Positions 9,222 through 18,216 of a DNA stretch of 64,000 bases are shown here, piece by piece; within the stretch, counting starts at the first letter, position 1; each line of letters starts with the position of its first letter. The stretch covers positions 3,805,388 through 3,869,387 of the forward strand of contig NZ_CP010892.1 in assembly GCF_000931465.1 (NCBI RefSeq). The letters run 5' to 3'. This DNA comes from Pseudomonas sp. MRSN 12121. Lineage in GTDB: Bacteria > Pseudomonadota > Gammaproteobacteria > Pseudomonadales > Pseudomonadaceae. The translations under genes and the position numbers were made by a program. The notes beneath the pieces are model-generated. The model was not told the origin of the DNA, ran no database searches, and worked only from the letters and a program-made list of their open reading frames with translations.

Positions 9222-9246
9222 GCAAATGACAACCATATTCATTTGC
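9222..9246. promoter_or_regulatory. Fur-like box upstream of efeU
   Basis: Perfect inverted repeat GCAAATGA-N9-TCATTTGC, 58 bp before the efeU start. The inner 15 bases at 9227-9241 match the 7-1-7 Fur consensus TGATAATCATTATCA at 11 of 15 positions. Iron repression fits the iron-uptake operon that follows. Confidence 0.65.
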
Positions 9247-9303
9247 GAATACGTATCAACATGTTACAACTTAGCTCCCTATCTATCTCCCCGCCGGTGC
9301 CGA

Positions 9304-10149
9304 ATGCTCGTCCCGTTCCTGATCATGCTGCGCGAAGGCATCGAAGCCGCGCTCATCGTTGGCATCATCGCCAGTTACCTGCAACAGACCGGCCGCGGCC
9401 AGTGGATGCCGGCTGTGTGGATCGGCGTGTTTCTCGCCGCGGCGCTGGCCCTGCTGGTGGGTGGCGGCCTGGAACTGATGAGCGCGGAGTTTCCGCAAAA
9501 GCAGCAGGAACTCTTCGAGGGCCTCGTCGGCCTCGCGGCGGTGGCCATCCTCAGTTCCATGGTGTTCTGGATGCGCAAGGTGGCACGGTCGATCAAGCAT
9601 TCCCTGCAAGCCTCCCTGGACCAGGCGCTGGCCGGCTCGCGACACCAGGTCATCGCGCTGATCGCCATGGTGTTCTTCGCCGTCGCCCGCGAAGGCCTGG
9701 AGACGGTGTTCTTCCTGCTGGCCGTGTTCCAGCAGAGCGAAGGCCCGGCCGCGCCCGTCGGCGCCCTGCTCGGCCTGGTGTTGGCGATCATCGTCGGCTG
9801 GCTGATCTACACCGGCAGCATGCGCCTGAACCTCGCGGCCTTTTTCCGCTGGACCGGCCTGTTCATCCTGGTGGTGGCCGCCGGCATCCTCGCCAACTCG
9901 GTGCAGGCGCTGCATGAAGCCGGGCTCTGGAACCACGGGCAGACAGTGCTGTTCGACTTCAGCGCCCGCCTGCCGATGGATGGCCCGCTGGGCTCGGTGC
10001 TGGCCGGCATGTTCGGTTACCAGGACGCCCCGACCGTCAGCACCCTGGGCGCCTACCTGGCCTACCTGCTGATCGCCCTGGTGCTGTTCTTCAAGCCCGG
10101 CGCCACGCCTGGCGGCACCCGCTCGCCCTCTTCCGTTTCCAGCCAGTAA
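9304..10149 (+). CDS. efeU: Ferrous/ferric iron permease of the FTR1/EfeU family
   Basis: 281 residues with seven predicted hydrophobic segments. Two REXXE iron-binding motifs are visible: REGIE at residues 10-14 in TM1 and REGLE at about 129-133 in TM4. Both are diagnostic of the FTR1 family. It is the inner-membrane channel of the Efe system. First gene of the operon efeU-efeO-efeB-efeM, 10 bp before efeO and behind a Fur-like palindrome. A longer in-frame start upstream would place the Fur box inside the gene, so the ATG directly before MLVPFLIMLREG is preferred. Confidence 0.93.
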   Translation: MLVPFLIMLREGIEAALIVGIIASYLQQTGRGQWMPAVWIGVFLAAALALLVGGGLELMSAEFPQKQQELFEGLVGLAAVAILSSMVFWMRKVARSIKHSLQASLDQALAGSRHQVIALIAMVFFAVAREGLETVFFLLAVFQQSEGPAAPVGALLGLVLAIIVGWLIYTGSMRLNLAAFFRWTGLFILVVAAGILANSVQALHEAGLWNHGQTVLFDFSARLPMDGPLGSVLAGMFGYQDAPTVSTLGAYLAYLLIALVLFFKPGATPGGTRSPSSVSSQ

Positions 10150-10159
10150 GGGCTCTTTC

Positions 10160-11359
10160 ATGACCCAGCAAGCTTCCCCACCGAACTCGCCACCCAGGGC
10201 CCTGCGCTGGGCGGTCGCGGGCTCGGCGCTGGTGATGGTCGCCGCCGGCGGCCTGTTCTATTACGCCTCGCAGCTGGCCGCCAGCAAACGCCAGGCACAC
10301 ATGGACGAAATCACCGTGACCATCCACCCGCACAGCTGCGAGCCCAACGCCCTGAGCGTACCGGCCGGGCCGGCGAGCTTTCGCATCGTCAACCGCTCGG
10401 ACCGGGCCGTGGAGTGGGAAATCCTCGACGGCGTGCTGGTGGTCGAGGAACGGGAAAACATCGCCCCGGGCCTCAGCCAGCTGATCAACGCCAAGTTGCA
10501 GCCCGGCGACTACGCCATCACCTGCGGCCTGCTGAGCAACCCGCGCGGCACCCTGCGCGTGACCCCGACCGCCGAATCCGACGCCCAGGCCAAGGCCCGG
10601 CCGTCGATGGTGGCCTTTGTCGGCCCGCTGTCGGAGTTCCGGGTGTACCTGAGCGCGCAGGGCAGCGCCCTGATCCAGGCCGTGACCGCCCTGGAGCAAG
10701 CCATCCAGGCCGGCGACCTGGCCCAGGCCCAGGCCCTGTACCTGCCGGCCCGCGCGGCCTACCAGCGCCTCGCCCCCGTGGCCCAGCGCCTGGGCGAACT
10801 GGACAATCGCATCAACGCCCGCGCCGACTACTTCGAGAAGCGCGAGCAGGATCCAGCCTTCGTCGGCTTCCACCGCCTCGAATACGCGCTGTTCCAGCAA
10901 CGCGACCTGACCGGCCTGGCGCCGATCGCCGAGCGCCTGCTCAGCGATGTCGACAGCCTCAAGCAGCAACTGCTGGCCCAGTCGCTGGCGCCGGAACAAC
11001 TGGTCAGCCTGGTCGCGCGCAACCAGCGCAGCATCACCGAATTGCGCGCCGGCAGCGGCGAGGAAGAACGCTACAGCCACAGCGACCTCAACGGCTTCGC
11101 CGCCAACCTGGAGACCGCGCGCAAGCTGGTCGACCTGCTGCGGCCCCTGCTGGCCAAGCCCGCCGCGCCGCTGTTGGAGCAGATCGACGGCGCCCTGGGC
11201 GCCCTCGACCGCCAGTACGGCGCGTTGCGCGGCGCCGATGGTTATGCCTCCTACGACAGAGTCGGCGCCGAGCAGCGCAAGCGCATCGCCGACCAGGCCA
11301 AGGTTCTGGCCGATGCACTCGATGGAATCGATCCCGCCCTCGGCCTTTCCGGCCTGTAA
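10160..11359 (+). CDS. efeO: EfeO: periplasmic iron-uptake protein, cupredoxin plus M75 imelysin domain
   Basis: 399 residues. An N-terminal hydrophobic stretch (about 15-37) serves as signal anchor and shows no clear signal-peptidase site. A cupredoxin-like domain follows (about 45-140, ITVTIHPHSCEPNALSVPAG), then the M75 domain with the HXXE motif in GFHRLEYALF and the conserved EERYSHSDLNGF segment. In the Efe system EfeO is thought to capture periplasmic iron and pass it to EfeU. Gene order and spacing (10 bp after efeU, 18 bp before efeB) support one transcript. Confidence 0.92.
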   Translation: MTQQASPPNSPPRALRWAVAGSALVMVAAGGLFYYASQLAASKRQAHMDEITVTIHPHSCEPNALSVPAGPASFRIVNRSDRAVEWEILDGVLVVEERENIAPGLSQLINAKLQPGDYAITCGLLSNPRGTLRVTPTAESDAQAKARPSMVAFVGPLSEFRVYLSAQGSALIQAVTALEQAIQAGDLAQAQALYLPARAAYQRLAPVAQRLGELDNRINARADYFEKREQDPAFVGFHRLEYALFQQRDLTGLAPIAERLLSDVDSLKQQLLAQSLAPEQLVSLVARNQRSITELRAGSGEEERYSHSDLNGFAANLETARKLVDLLRPLLAKPAAPLLEQIDGALGALDRQYGALRGADGYASYDRVGAEQRKRIADQAKVLADALDGIDPALGLSGL

Positions 11360-11377
11360 GCAGAAGATGAGCGTCCG

Positions 11378-12712
11378 ATGAACGATTCAGATCCGTCCAA
11401 TCCCTCCGATCCGGTTTTCTCTGCCCAACGCCGCCGCGTCTTGCTCGGCATGGGCGCCGCCAGCGTCGCCCTGGCCGGCAGTGGCTTGAGCGGCCCGGCG
11501 CTGGCCGCCGCAGCCCGGACCGGGGCATCGCCCCAGGTCGCCGCCGCGCCGAGCAGCGACCGCACCCGCGAGCGCCAGGACTTCCACGGCCAGCACCAAA
11601 GCGGCATCGTCACCCCGCGCCCAGCCGCCGGCATGCTGGTGGCGTTCGACGTGCTGGCCAGCGACCGCGAGGACCTGGAGCGCCTGCTGCGCACCCTCGA
11701 CCAGCGCATCCGCTTCCTGATGACCGGCGGCCCGGTGCAGCAGGTCGACCCGAAGCTGCCGCCGCTGGATTCCGGCATCCTCGGCCCAGTGGTGACCCCG
11801 GACAACCTGACCATCACCGTCTCGGTGGGCGCCTCGCTGTTCGACGAACGCTTCGGCCTGGCCGCCGTCCGGCCCAAGCGCCTGACGCGCATGGTCGGCT
11901 TTCCCAACGACGCACTGGAACCCGACGGCTGCCACGGCGACCTGAGCCTGCAGTTCTGTGCCAACAGCGCCGACACCACGATCCACGCCCTGCGCGACAT
12001 CGTGAAAAACCTCCCGGACCTGCTGCTGGTGCGCTGGAAACAGGAAGGCAGCGTGCCGCCCCAGGCGCCGGCGCGACCTGGCGAGCCGACGCCCAGCGCG
12101 CGCAATTTCCTGGGCTTTCGCGACGGCTCGGCCAACCCGGACTCCAACGACCGCGCGGCCATGGAGCAGATCGTCTGGGTCCGGCCCGGCAGCGACGAAC
12201 CGGCCTGGGCCGTGCATGGCAGCTACCAGGCGGTGCGCATCATCCGCAACTTCGTCGAACGCTGGGACCGCACACCGCTGCAGGAACAGGAAAGCATCAT
12301 CGGCCGGGTCAAGGCCTCGGGCGCGCCCATGGGCGGCCAGCATGAGCAGCAAGTGCCGGACTACCGCAACGACCCCCACGGCCAGCTGACCAAGCTCGAC
12401 GCCCATATCCGCCTGGCCAACCCGCGCACCGCCGCAACCGGGCGCAACCTGATCCTGCGCCGGCCGTTCAACTATTCCAACGGGGTGAACAAGAACGGCC
12501 AGCTGGACATGGGCCTGCTGTTCATCTGCTACCAGGCCGACCTCGAACAAGGCTTCATCGCCGTGCAGACCCGGCTCAACGGCGAACCCCTGGAGGAATA
12601 CCTCAAGCCGGTCGGCGGCGGCTATTTCTTTACCCTGCCCGGCGTCATCGACGAGCAGGATTTCATCGGCCGCGGACTGCTCGAGGCCAGCCAAGCGAAA
12701 ACCAGTGCCTGA
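11378..12712 (+). CDS. efeB: EfeB: Tat-exported DyP-type heme peroxidase
   Basis: 444 residues. The N-terminus has a twin-arginine signal (QRRRVLLGMGAASVALAG) with a likely cleavage near ALAAAA. The mature part has the DyP features GFRDGSANP (distal Asp/Arg region) and later RRPFNYSNGVNKNGQLDMGLLFICYQ around the heme side. Family role: heme-dependent periplasmic peroxidase that oxidises Fe(II) or releases iron for EfeUO. Third gene of the operon, followed by a second imelysin protein. Confidence 0.93.
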   Translation: MNDSDPSNPSDPVFSAQRRRVLLGMGAASVALAGSGLSGPALAAAARTGASPQVAAAPSSDRTRERQDFHGQHQSGIVTPRPAAGMLVAFDVLASDREDLERLLRTLDQRIRFLMTGGPVQQVDPKLPPLDSGILGPVVTPDNLTITVSVGASLFDERFGLAAVRPKRLTRMVGFPNDALEPDGCHGDLSLQFCANSADTTIHALRDIVKNLPDLLLVRWKQEGSVPPQAPARPGEPTPSARNFLGFRDGSANPDSNDRAAMEQIVWVRPGSDEPAWAVHGSYQAVRIIRNFVERWDRTPLQEQESIIGRVKASGAPMGGQHEQQVPDYRNDPHGQLTKLDAHIRLANPRTAATGRNLILRRPFNYSNGVNKNGQLDMGLLFICYQADLEQGFIAVQTRLNGEPLEEYLKPVGGGYFFTLPGVIDEQDFIGRGLLEASQAKTSA

Positions 12713-12740
12713 CCCCCACCCTCACCCCACGGAAACGCCC

Positions 12741-13565
12741 ATGAAAAACTCGCCTCTCGCTGTGTTGCTGACCCTCGGCCTGCTCCAGGCACCGCTTGCG
12801 GCCTTCGCCGCCCCCTCGCCGCTGGAACTGGTGGGGCCGATTGCCGACTACAAGATCTACGTCACCGAACAGCTCGACGAACTGGCCAGCCATACCCAGG
12901 CCTTCACCGCCGCGGTGAAACGGGGCGACCTGGACGGCGCCCGCAAGCTCTACGCGCCGACCCGGGTGTACTACGAGTCGATCGAACCGATCGCCGAACT
13001 GTTCAGCGACCTGGACGCCGCCATCGACTCGCGGGTCGACGACCATGAGCAAGGGGTCAAGGCCGAGGACTTCACCGGCTTCCACCGTATCGAATACGGG
13101 TTGTTCGCCGAACACAGCACCCAGGGCCTGGAGGCGCTGGCCGACCGCCTGGACAAGGACGTCAAGGACCTGCAGGCGCGCGTCGCCGGCCTGACCTTCC
13201 CGCCGGAAAAAGTCGTCGGCGGCGCCGCCGCGCTGCTCGAAGAAGTGGCGGCGACCAAGGTCTCGGGCGAGGAAGACCGCTACAGCCACACCGACCTCTA
13301 CGACTTCCAGGGCAACATCGACGGGGCGAAGAAAATCGTCGACCTGTTCCGTCCGCAGATCGAGCGACAGGACGCGGCCTTCGTCGCCAAGGTCGACAAG
13401 AACTTCGCCACGGTGAACAGGATCCTGGCCAGGTACAAGACCGCCGACGGCGGATTCGAGACCTACGACAAGGTCAAGGACAACGACCGCAAGGCGCTGG
13501 TGGGCCCGGTCAACACCCTGGCCGAGGACCTCTCGACCCTGCGCGGCAAGCTGGGCCTGAACTGA
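12741..13565 (+). CDS. EfeM-type imelysin (M75) periplasmic protein
   Basis: 274 residues with a cleavable Sec signal (cut near AAFAAPSP). The single M75 domain carries HXXE in GFHRIEYGLF and the EEDRYSHTDLYDF segment that aligns with the same region of EfeO two genes upstream. It lacks the cupredoxin domain, matching the shorter EfeM form. The operon therefore encodes two imelysins, one with and one without cupredoxin. The ATG just upstream of the signal peptide is preferred over an earlier in-frame start that would add a Pro/His-rich leader. Confidence 0.88.
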   Translation: MKNSPLAVLLTLGLLQAPLAAFAAPSPLELVGPIADYKIYVTEQLDELASHTQAFTAAVKRGDLDGARKLYAPTRVYYESIEPIAELFSDLDAAIDSRVDDHEQGVKAEDFTGFHRIEYGLFAEHSTQGLEALADRLDKDVKDLQARVAGLTFPPEKVVGGAAALLEEVAATKVSGEEDRYSHTDLYDFQGNIDGAKKIVDLFRPQIERQDAAFVAKVDKNFATVNRILARYKTADGGFETYDKVKDNDRKALVGPVNTLAEDLSTLRGKLGLN

Positions 13566-13580
13566 GCCTCCGACCGTTCC

Positions 13581-13678
13581 GTAGGAGCGAAGCTTGCTCG
13601 CGATAAGTTCGCGAGGACAACGCGGTGAAATTTGCATACCGCCGCTGCGCGGCTATCGCGAGCAAGCTTCGCTCCTAC
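13581..13678. repeat. REP-type inverted pair (GTAGGAGCGA family)
   Basis: Begins GTAGGAGCGAAGCTTGCTCGCG and ends with its reverse complement, separated by about 55 bp. It sits 15 bp after the efeM stop and probably acts as the end-of-operon hairpin. Confidence 0.88.
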
Positions 13679-13811
13679 AGACACGCGTGCCCATGACTCA
13701 TCCCATCACCCAGGCTGCTGATCTGCCCTCGCCTGCGCCGATAACCCTGGGCGTCGGCGCGTTTTAGTTATAACGTGCGGCCCCACTGTCGATTTTCATG
13801 GAAGACCCCGC

Positions 13812-15011
13812 ATGTCCACTGTCCCGGCCCGGCCGTCGAACGCCCCCCCTTTCACCCTGCTGCCGCTGATGATCGCCAACATGGCCTGCACCATGTCGAT
13901 GATGGCCTTCGTCTCGCTGATCGGGCCGATCGTGCGCGTGCTCGGCCTGGCCACCTGGCAGGCCGGAGCGGCGGTGACCGTGGCCGGGGTGATCTGGATG
14001 CTCCTGGCGCGCCCCTGGGGCCAGGCCAGCGACCGTTTCGGCCGGCGCCGCGTGCTGCTGCTCGGCACGGCCGGCTTCACCCTCGCCTACTGGGCCCTGT
14101 GCCTGTTCATCGATGTCTCGCTGCACCTGTTGCCGAGCCTGTCCGTGGCCTTTATCGGCCTGATGCTCGGGCGTGGCCTGATCGGCGTGTTCTACGCGGC
14201 CATTCCGGTGGGCGGCTTCGCCCTGATCGCCGATAACGTCGAGCCCCAGCACCGGGCCCGGGCCATGGCGACCCTGGGCGCGGCCAACGCCGTCGGCCTG
14301 GTGCTGGGCCCGGCCGTGGCCGCGCTGCTCGCCCGGGTCAGCCTGAGCCTGCCGCTGTACGCCATGGCCATGCTGCCGCTGCTGGCGTTCCTGGTGCTGC
14401 TGCGCAAACTGCCGCGCCAGGAACTGCACCTCAAGCAGGCGCCGCGCTCGGTACGCCTGGGCGACCCACGGCTGCGCCGGCCGATGGCGGTGGCCTTCGT
14501 CGCCATGCTTTGCGTGTCCATCGCGCAGATCACCGTGAGCTTCTATGCCCTCGACCGCCTCGGGCTGGACCCGGCGGACGCCGCACAGACCGCCGGCATC
14601 GCCCTGGCCGCCGTCGGCGTGGCCTTGATCTGTTCGCAACTGGTGGTGCGCAAGCTGGAATGGCCACCGCTGCGGATGATCCGCGCTGGCGCGCTGCTAT
14701 CGGCCAGCGGTTATGCCGGCTGCATGCTGGTCGACAGCGCCTGGGGGCTGTGGCTGGCGTTTTTTGTCTCGGCGGCAGGCATGGGCGCAGTCTTCCCGTC
14801 CTTCTCGGCCCTGGCGGCGAATGCCGTGGAAGCCGCTGAACAAGGCGCCACGGCCGGCTCCATCGGCGCGGCCCAGGGATTCGGCGTGGTCATCGGCCCC
14901 CTGGCCGGCTCGCTGGTGTATGCCATCGAACCGCGCCTGCCGTACCTGCTGGCCGCGGTGTTGCTGCTATTGGTGGCGGGCTGGCCAACGGCGAAACGCA
15001 CCGGCAACTGA
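13812..15011 (+). CDS. MFS drug/metabolite exporter (DHA1-type)
   Basis: 399 residues, twelve hydrophobic segments. The family motif A is visible as GQASDRFGRRRV in the loop after TM2, and the second half has GAAQGFGVVIGPLAG in the TM11 region. No regulator is adjacent, and the substrate cannot be inferred. It is flanked by repeats on both sides, so it is a single-gene transcription unit. Confidence 0.82.
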   Translation: MSTVPARPSNAPPFTLLPLMIANMACTMSMMAFVSLIGPIVRVLGLATWQAGAAVTVAGVIWMLLARPWGQASDRFGRRRVLLLGTAGFTLAYWALCLFIDVSLHLLPSLSVAFIGLMLGRGLIGVFYAAIPVGGFALIADNVEPQHRARAMATLGAANAVGLVLGPAVAALLARVSLSLPLYAMAMLPLLAFLVLLRKLPRQELHLKQAPRSVRLGDPRLRRPMAVAFVAMLCVSIAQITVSFYALDRLGLDPADAAQTAGIALAAVGVALICSQLVVRKLEWPPLRMIRAGALLSASGYAGCMLVDSAWGLWLAFFVSAAGMGAVFPSFSALAANAVEAAEQGATAGSIGAAQGFGVVIGPLAGSLVYAIEPRLPYLLAAVLLLLVAGWPTAKRTGN

Positions 15012-15050
15012 CTCACCAAGGCCCTGCCAAGAGCGCACGAACACGCACCT

Positions 15051-15196
15051 GTAGCCGCTGCCGAGCCCTGGCGAGGCTGCGATCGAGGCCGCAGGACTCG
15101 CCAGGCGGGCACCGCGTTTTTCCAGATATTGCGCGGTGGCAGGCTGGGCGGCCCTGCGGGCCGATCGCAGCCTCGCTGAGACTCGGCAGCGGCTAC
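15051..15196. repeat. GTAGCC long-hairpin repeat, tandem copy A
   Basis: 146-bp palindrome with the same outer arms as the array at 7.6 kb but a different loop. It lies 40 bp after the MFS gene. Confidence 0.88.
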
Positions 15197-15275
15197 ACAA
15201 AGCGCGTCAGCCGGCCGGATCGATTTGCATCGATGGCAAAAACGCCGCGAAACCACCTGCCGCAACCCCATTCCC

Positions 15276-15421
15276 GTAGCCGCTGCCGAGCCCCGGCGAG
15301 GCTGCGATCGAGGCCGCAGGACTCGCCAGGCAGGCACCGCGTTTTTCCAGGGAGTGCGCGGTGGCAGGCTTGGCGGCCCTGCGGGCCGATCGCAGCCTCG
15401 CTGGGGCTCGGCAGCGGCTAC
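15276..15421. repeat. GTAGCC long-hairpin repeat, tandem copy B
   Basis: Second 146-bp copy, 225 bp after copy A and closely similar. It fills the space between the convergent MFS and pssA genes. Confidence 0.88.
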
Positions 15422-15444
15422 ACGGGGTGGGTCAGTTCAAGGCT

Positions 15445-16788
15445 TCAGAGGATGCGGTACAGCAACCGCTCGATCCGCACCCGGCTGACCCGGCGCAGGA
15501 ACTTGCCCACCGCCGGCGGGTAGTCCACCAGGCTTTCCAGGTGCTGGAAGTGTTCGATGCGCCGGGTATGCCGGAAGATCGCTTGCAGTTCCTGGCGCCG
15601 CGGCTCCAGCAGTTCGCCCTTGGGGTCCTCGAGCAGCAAGGCGTTTTCCAGGTCGAGGCGAAAGGCCCGCGGGTTGAGGTTGTTGCCGGTCAGCAAGGTG
15701 TAGCGCTGGTCGACCCACATGCCCTTGAGGTGATAGCTGTTGTCGCCGTCGCGCCACAGGTGCAGGTTCAGGCGACCGCTGTCGATGGCCTGCTGGTGAC
15801 GCTTGGCGAAGCGCCGCAGGCTGATCTCGTAGAGGTACGGCAAGGCCGCGATGACCTTGAACGGCTCGCTCGGCGGTATGTAGAAATCGTTGGCGGTCTT
15901 GTCGCCGACGATGATGTCGATCTTCACCCCGCGCGCCAGGGCCCGGTTGATTTCCCGGGTCACTGCCAGCGGCAGGTTGAAGTACGGCGTGCAGATCGTC
16001 AGTTGCTGCTGGGCGCTGGCGATCAGTTCGCAGATCACCCGGCTCAGCGGGTTGTTCTTGCCCACCCCGAGCAACGGGCTGACCGACAGCCCGTCCTTGA
16101 TCACCGCGCCCGCGGTGGTGTCGTAGGCCGCGTGCTTGAGGCGGCTGCGCAGGTCGCCGATGTCGTTGCGCAGGCTGCGGGTGGTCGGCAGGTTCGGCAG
16201 GTCCAGGCGATGCACCGCCCGCGACGCCACCAGGCCATGCTGGACCAGGTGCTGCATGGAGTCGGCCAGCGCGCGGTTGTGCAGCAGGTGGTAGCGATCG
16301 AAGCGGTATTTGTCGAACTTGTGCAGGTACACGTTGTTCAGGCTGGCGCCGCTGTAGATCACGCAATCGTCGATCACGAATCCCTTGAGGTGCAGCACGC
16401 CGAACAGCTCGCGGGTCTGCACCGGCACGCCATAGACCGGCACTTCGCTGGCGTGGGTGCGGGTCATTTCCTGGTACCAGGCCGAGTTGCCCGGCTGCTT
16501 GCCGGCGCCGATCAGCCCGCGCTGGGCCCGCAGCCAGTCGACCATGACCACCACGTCCAGCTCCGGGCGCGCGGCCTTGGCGGCGTGCAGGGCGTCGAGG
16601 ATTTCCTGGCCGGCCTCATCCTGTTGCAGGTACAGGGCGACGATATAGATGCGCCGGGTGGCCTGGGCGATCTTTTCCAGCAGGCAACGGCGGAATTCGG
16701 CGGCGCCGTCGAGGATGGTCAGGTCCTGGGCAGCCAGTGGAAAGCTGCGCAGCTTGGGCAACAGGGAACGTTTGAAAAGCGACGGCAT
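15445..16788 (-). CDS. pssA: CDP-diacylglycerol-serine O-phosphatidyltransferase (PLD superfamily)
   Basis: 447 residues, the length of the gamma-proteobacterial PssA. Two HKD-type phosphodiesterase motifs are visible: HLKGFVIDDCVIYSGASLNN in the N-terminal half and HLKGMWVDQRYTLLTGNNLN in the C-terminal half. The enzyme makes phosphatidylserine, the precursor of phosphatidylethanolamine, at the inner membrane. No signal peptide is present, as expected for this peripheral membrane enzyme. It is a single gene; its downstream end abuts the tandem GTAGCC hairpins. Confidence 0.93.
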   Translation of the reverse strand: MPSLFKRSLLPKLRSFPLAAQDLTILDGAAEFRRCLLEKIAQATRRIYIVALYLQQDEAGQEILDALHAAKAARPELDVVVMVDWLRAQRGLIGAGKQPGNSAWYQEMTRTHASEVPVYGVPVQTRELFGVLHLKGFVIDDCVIYSGASLNNVYLHKFDKYRFDRYHLLHNRALADSMQHLVQHGLVASRAVHRLDLPNLPTTRSLRNDIGDLRSRLKHAAYDTTAGAVIKDGLSVSPLLGVGKNNPLSRVICELIASAQQQLTICTPYFNLPLAVTREINRALARGVKIDIIVGDKTANDFYIPPSEPFKVIAALPYLYEISLRRFAKRHQQAIDSGRLNLHLWRDGDNSYHLKGMWVDQRYTLLTGNNLNPRAFRLDLENALLLEDPKGELLEPRRQELQAIFRHTRRIEHFQHLESLVDYPPAVGKFLRRVSRVRIERLLYRIL

Positions 16789-16945
16789 AGGGCTCGCAGA
16801 AGATCGAATCCAAAAGAGCGCAAGAGCTTACACCAAGGTGCCGGTTCGGTCTTGCGAGTCGCTGTGAAGATTTGTCGCCCGCCCCACCACGCCCCCCTTC
16901 ATGGACAAAGCGATGACAATCATCCGGCTTGGATAAAATAACTTA

Positions 16946-16974
16946 TTGACCAAGGAGAACGATCGTTCTACTGT
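16946..16974 (+). promoter_or_regulatory. Promoter with palindromic operator in its spacer (TetR autoregulation)
   Basis: A -35-like TTGACC (16946-16951) and a -10-like TACTGT (16969-16974) are 17 bp apart. The perfect 14-bp palindrome AGAACGATCGTTCT (16956-16969) fills the spacer. A repressor bound there would block RNA polymerase. The predicted transcript would start within a base or two of the TetR ATG. Confidence 0.55.
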
Positions 16975-16981
16975 ACGTCAC

Positions 16982-17560
16982 ATGAACGAAATCACTAGTA
17001 ACGACACACGCGACATCATTCTGGATGTCACCGAAAAGTTGATCTACAAAAGTGGCATCGCCGCCACTGGCATGGATCTTCTGGTGAAGACCGCCGGCGT
17101 CTCCAGAAAGAGTATCTATCGCTATTTCACCACCAAGGACGAACTGGTGGTCGCCGCCCTGCGCCGCCGCGACCTGCGCTGGATGCACTGGTTCCAGAGC
17201 GCGGTGGACCAGGCCCCGACCCCGGCCGCGCGGTTGCTCAACCTGTTCACGGTGCTGGGCGACTGGTTCGCCTCGGCGGACTTTCGCGGCTGCGCCTTCA
17301 TCAACACCAGCGGCGAAACCGGCGACCCGCAGGACCCGGTGCGCATCGTCGCCCGGGAACACAAACAGAAACTGTTCGACTACGTGTTCGGACTCTGCAA
17401 GGAACGACTGGCTGAAGAATCCGGCACCGAAGATCCCGCCCAGCAGGCCAGACAGCTGCTGATCCTGATCGACGGCGCCATTACCGTTGCACTTGTGATG
17501 GGTGATCGCACTGCCGCCGATAATGCGCAATGCATGGCGCGAAAGTTATTGGACCTGTAA
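16982..17560 (+). CDS. TetR/AcrR-family transcriptional repressor
   Basis: 192 residues. The N-terminal HTH is clear ([27 protein letters not shown]). The C-terminal ligand domain includes [13 protein letters not shown], a segment common in the TetR_C_33-like group. The start ATG lies just after a palindrome located in a candidate promoter, implying autoregulation. There is no Shine-Dalgarno at usual distance; an alternative TTG at 16946 would put the palindrome inside the gene. The NTF2-like gene 56 bp downstream is probably co-transcribed and may be its target. Confidence 0.85.
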   Translation: MNEITSNDTRDIILDVTEKLIYKSGIAATGMDLLVKTAGVSRKSIYRYFTTKDELVVAALRRRDLRWMHWFQSAVDQAPTPAARLLNLFTVLGDWFASADFRGCAFINTSGETGDPQDPVRIVAREHKQKLFDYVFGLCKERLAEESGTEDPAQQARQLLILIDGAITVALVMGDRTAADNAQCMARKLLDL

Positions 17561-17616
17561 TAACTCAACGCAAGTTCAACACACTGCTGAACCTCGACTT
17601 TCATTGGAGACGTCAA

Positions 17617-18096
17617 ATGTCATCTAACGCTGAAGTTCGTCCGCCGTTGCCCCCTTTCACCCGCGAGTCGGCGATCGAAAAAGTGCGCCTGGCCGAAGAC
17701 GGCTGGAACTCCCGCGATCCGCAGCGGGTGTCCCTGGCCTATACCCTGGACACGCAATGGCGTAACCGCGCCGAATTCGCCCACAACCGCGAGGAAGCCA
17801 AGGCCTTCCTGACCCGCAAATGGGCCAGGGAGCTGGACTACCGCCTGATCAAGGAACTCTGGGCCTTCACCGACAACCGCATCGCCGTGCGCTATGCCTA
17901 CGAATGGCACGACGACTCGGGCAACTGGTTCCGCTCCTACGGCAACGAGAACTGGGAGTTCGACGAACAGGGCCTGATGGCCAATCGCTTCGCCTGCATC
18001 AACGACATGCCGATCAAGGAAAGCGAGCGCAAGTTCCACTGGCCGCTGGGCCGGCGCCCGGATGACCATCCGGGGCTGTCCGACCTGGGCCTGTAA
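17617..18096 (+). CDS. NTF2-like protein of the DUF1348 family
   Basis: 159 residues, matching the compact DUF1348 (SnoaL/NTF2-like) family: [33 protein letters not shown] at the N-terminus and the conserved [18 protein letters not shown] core. No signal peptide. Members are uncharacterised and are often encoded next to a TetR regulator, as here. The cone-shaped fold usually binds small hydrophobic ligands, but no catalytic residues can be assigned. A GGAGA ribosome site lies 7 nt before the ATG. Confidence 0.82.
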   Translation: MSSNAEVRPPLPPFTRESAIEKVRLAEDGWNSRDPQRVSLAYTLDTQWRNRAEFAHNREEAKAFLTRKWARELDYRLIKELWAFTDNRIAVRYAYEWHDDSGNWFRSYGNENWEFDEQGLMANRFACINDMPIKESERKFHWPLGRRPDDHPGLSDLGL

Positions 18097-18106
18097 CCCT
18101 GCCCTT

Positions 18107-18208
18107 GTAGGAGCGAGCGGGCGGCGTTCCGACTTGCCCGCGATAAAGGCACCGCAGTACGCCTGGCGCACCGCGTTATCGTTCATCGCGAGCAAGCTTC
18201 GCTCCTAC
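18107..18208. repeat. REP-type inverted pair
   Basis: GTAGGAGCGAGCGGGCGGCG at the left and ATCGCGAGCAAGCTTCGCTC at the right, between the convergent DUF1348 and sfnG genes. The left arm is the GCGGGCGG variant also seen near 33.8 and 34.9 kb. Confidence 0.82.
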
Positions 18209-18216
18209 AGTCCATC

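Noticed and set aside
9146..9303. Possible riboswitch or small RNA upstream of efeU
   Set aside because: Apart from the Fur-like dyad I saw no conserved aptamer or stable fold with a terminator.
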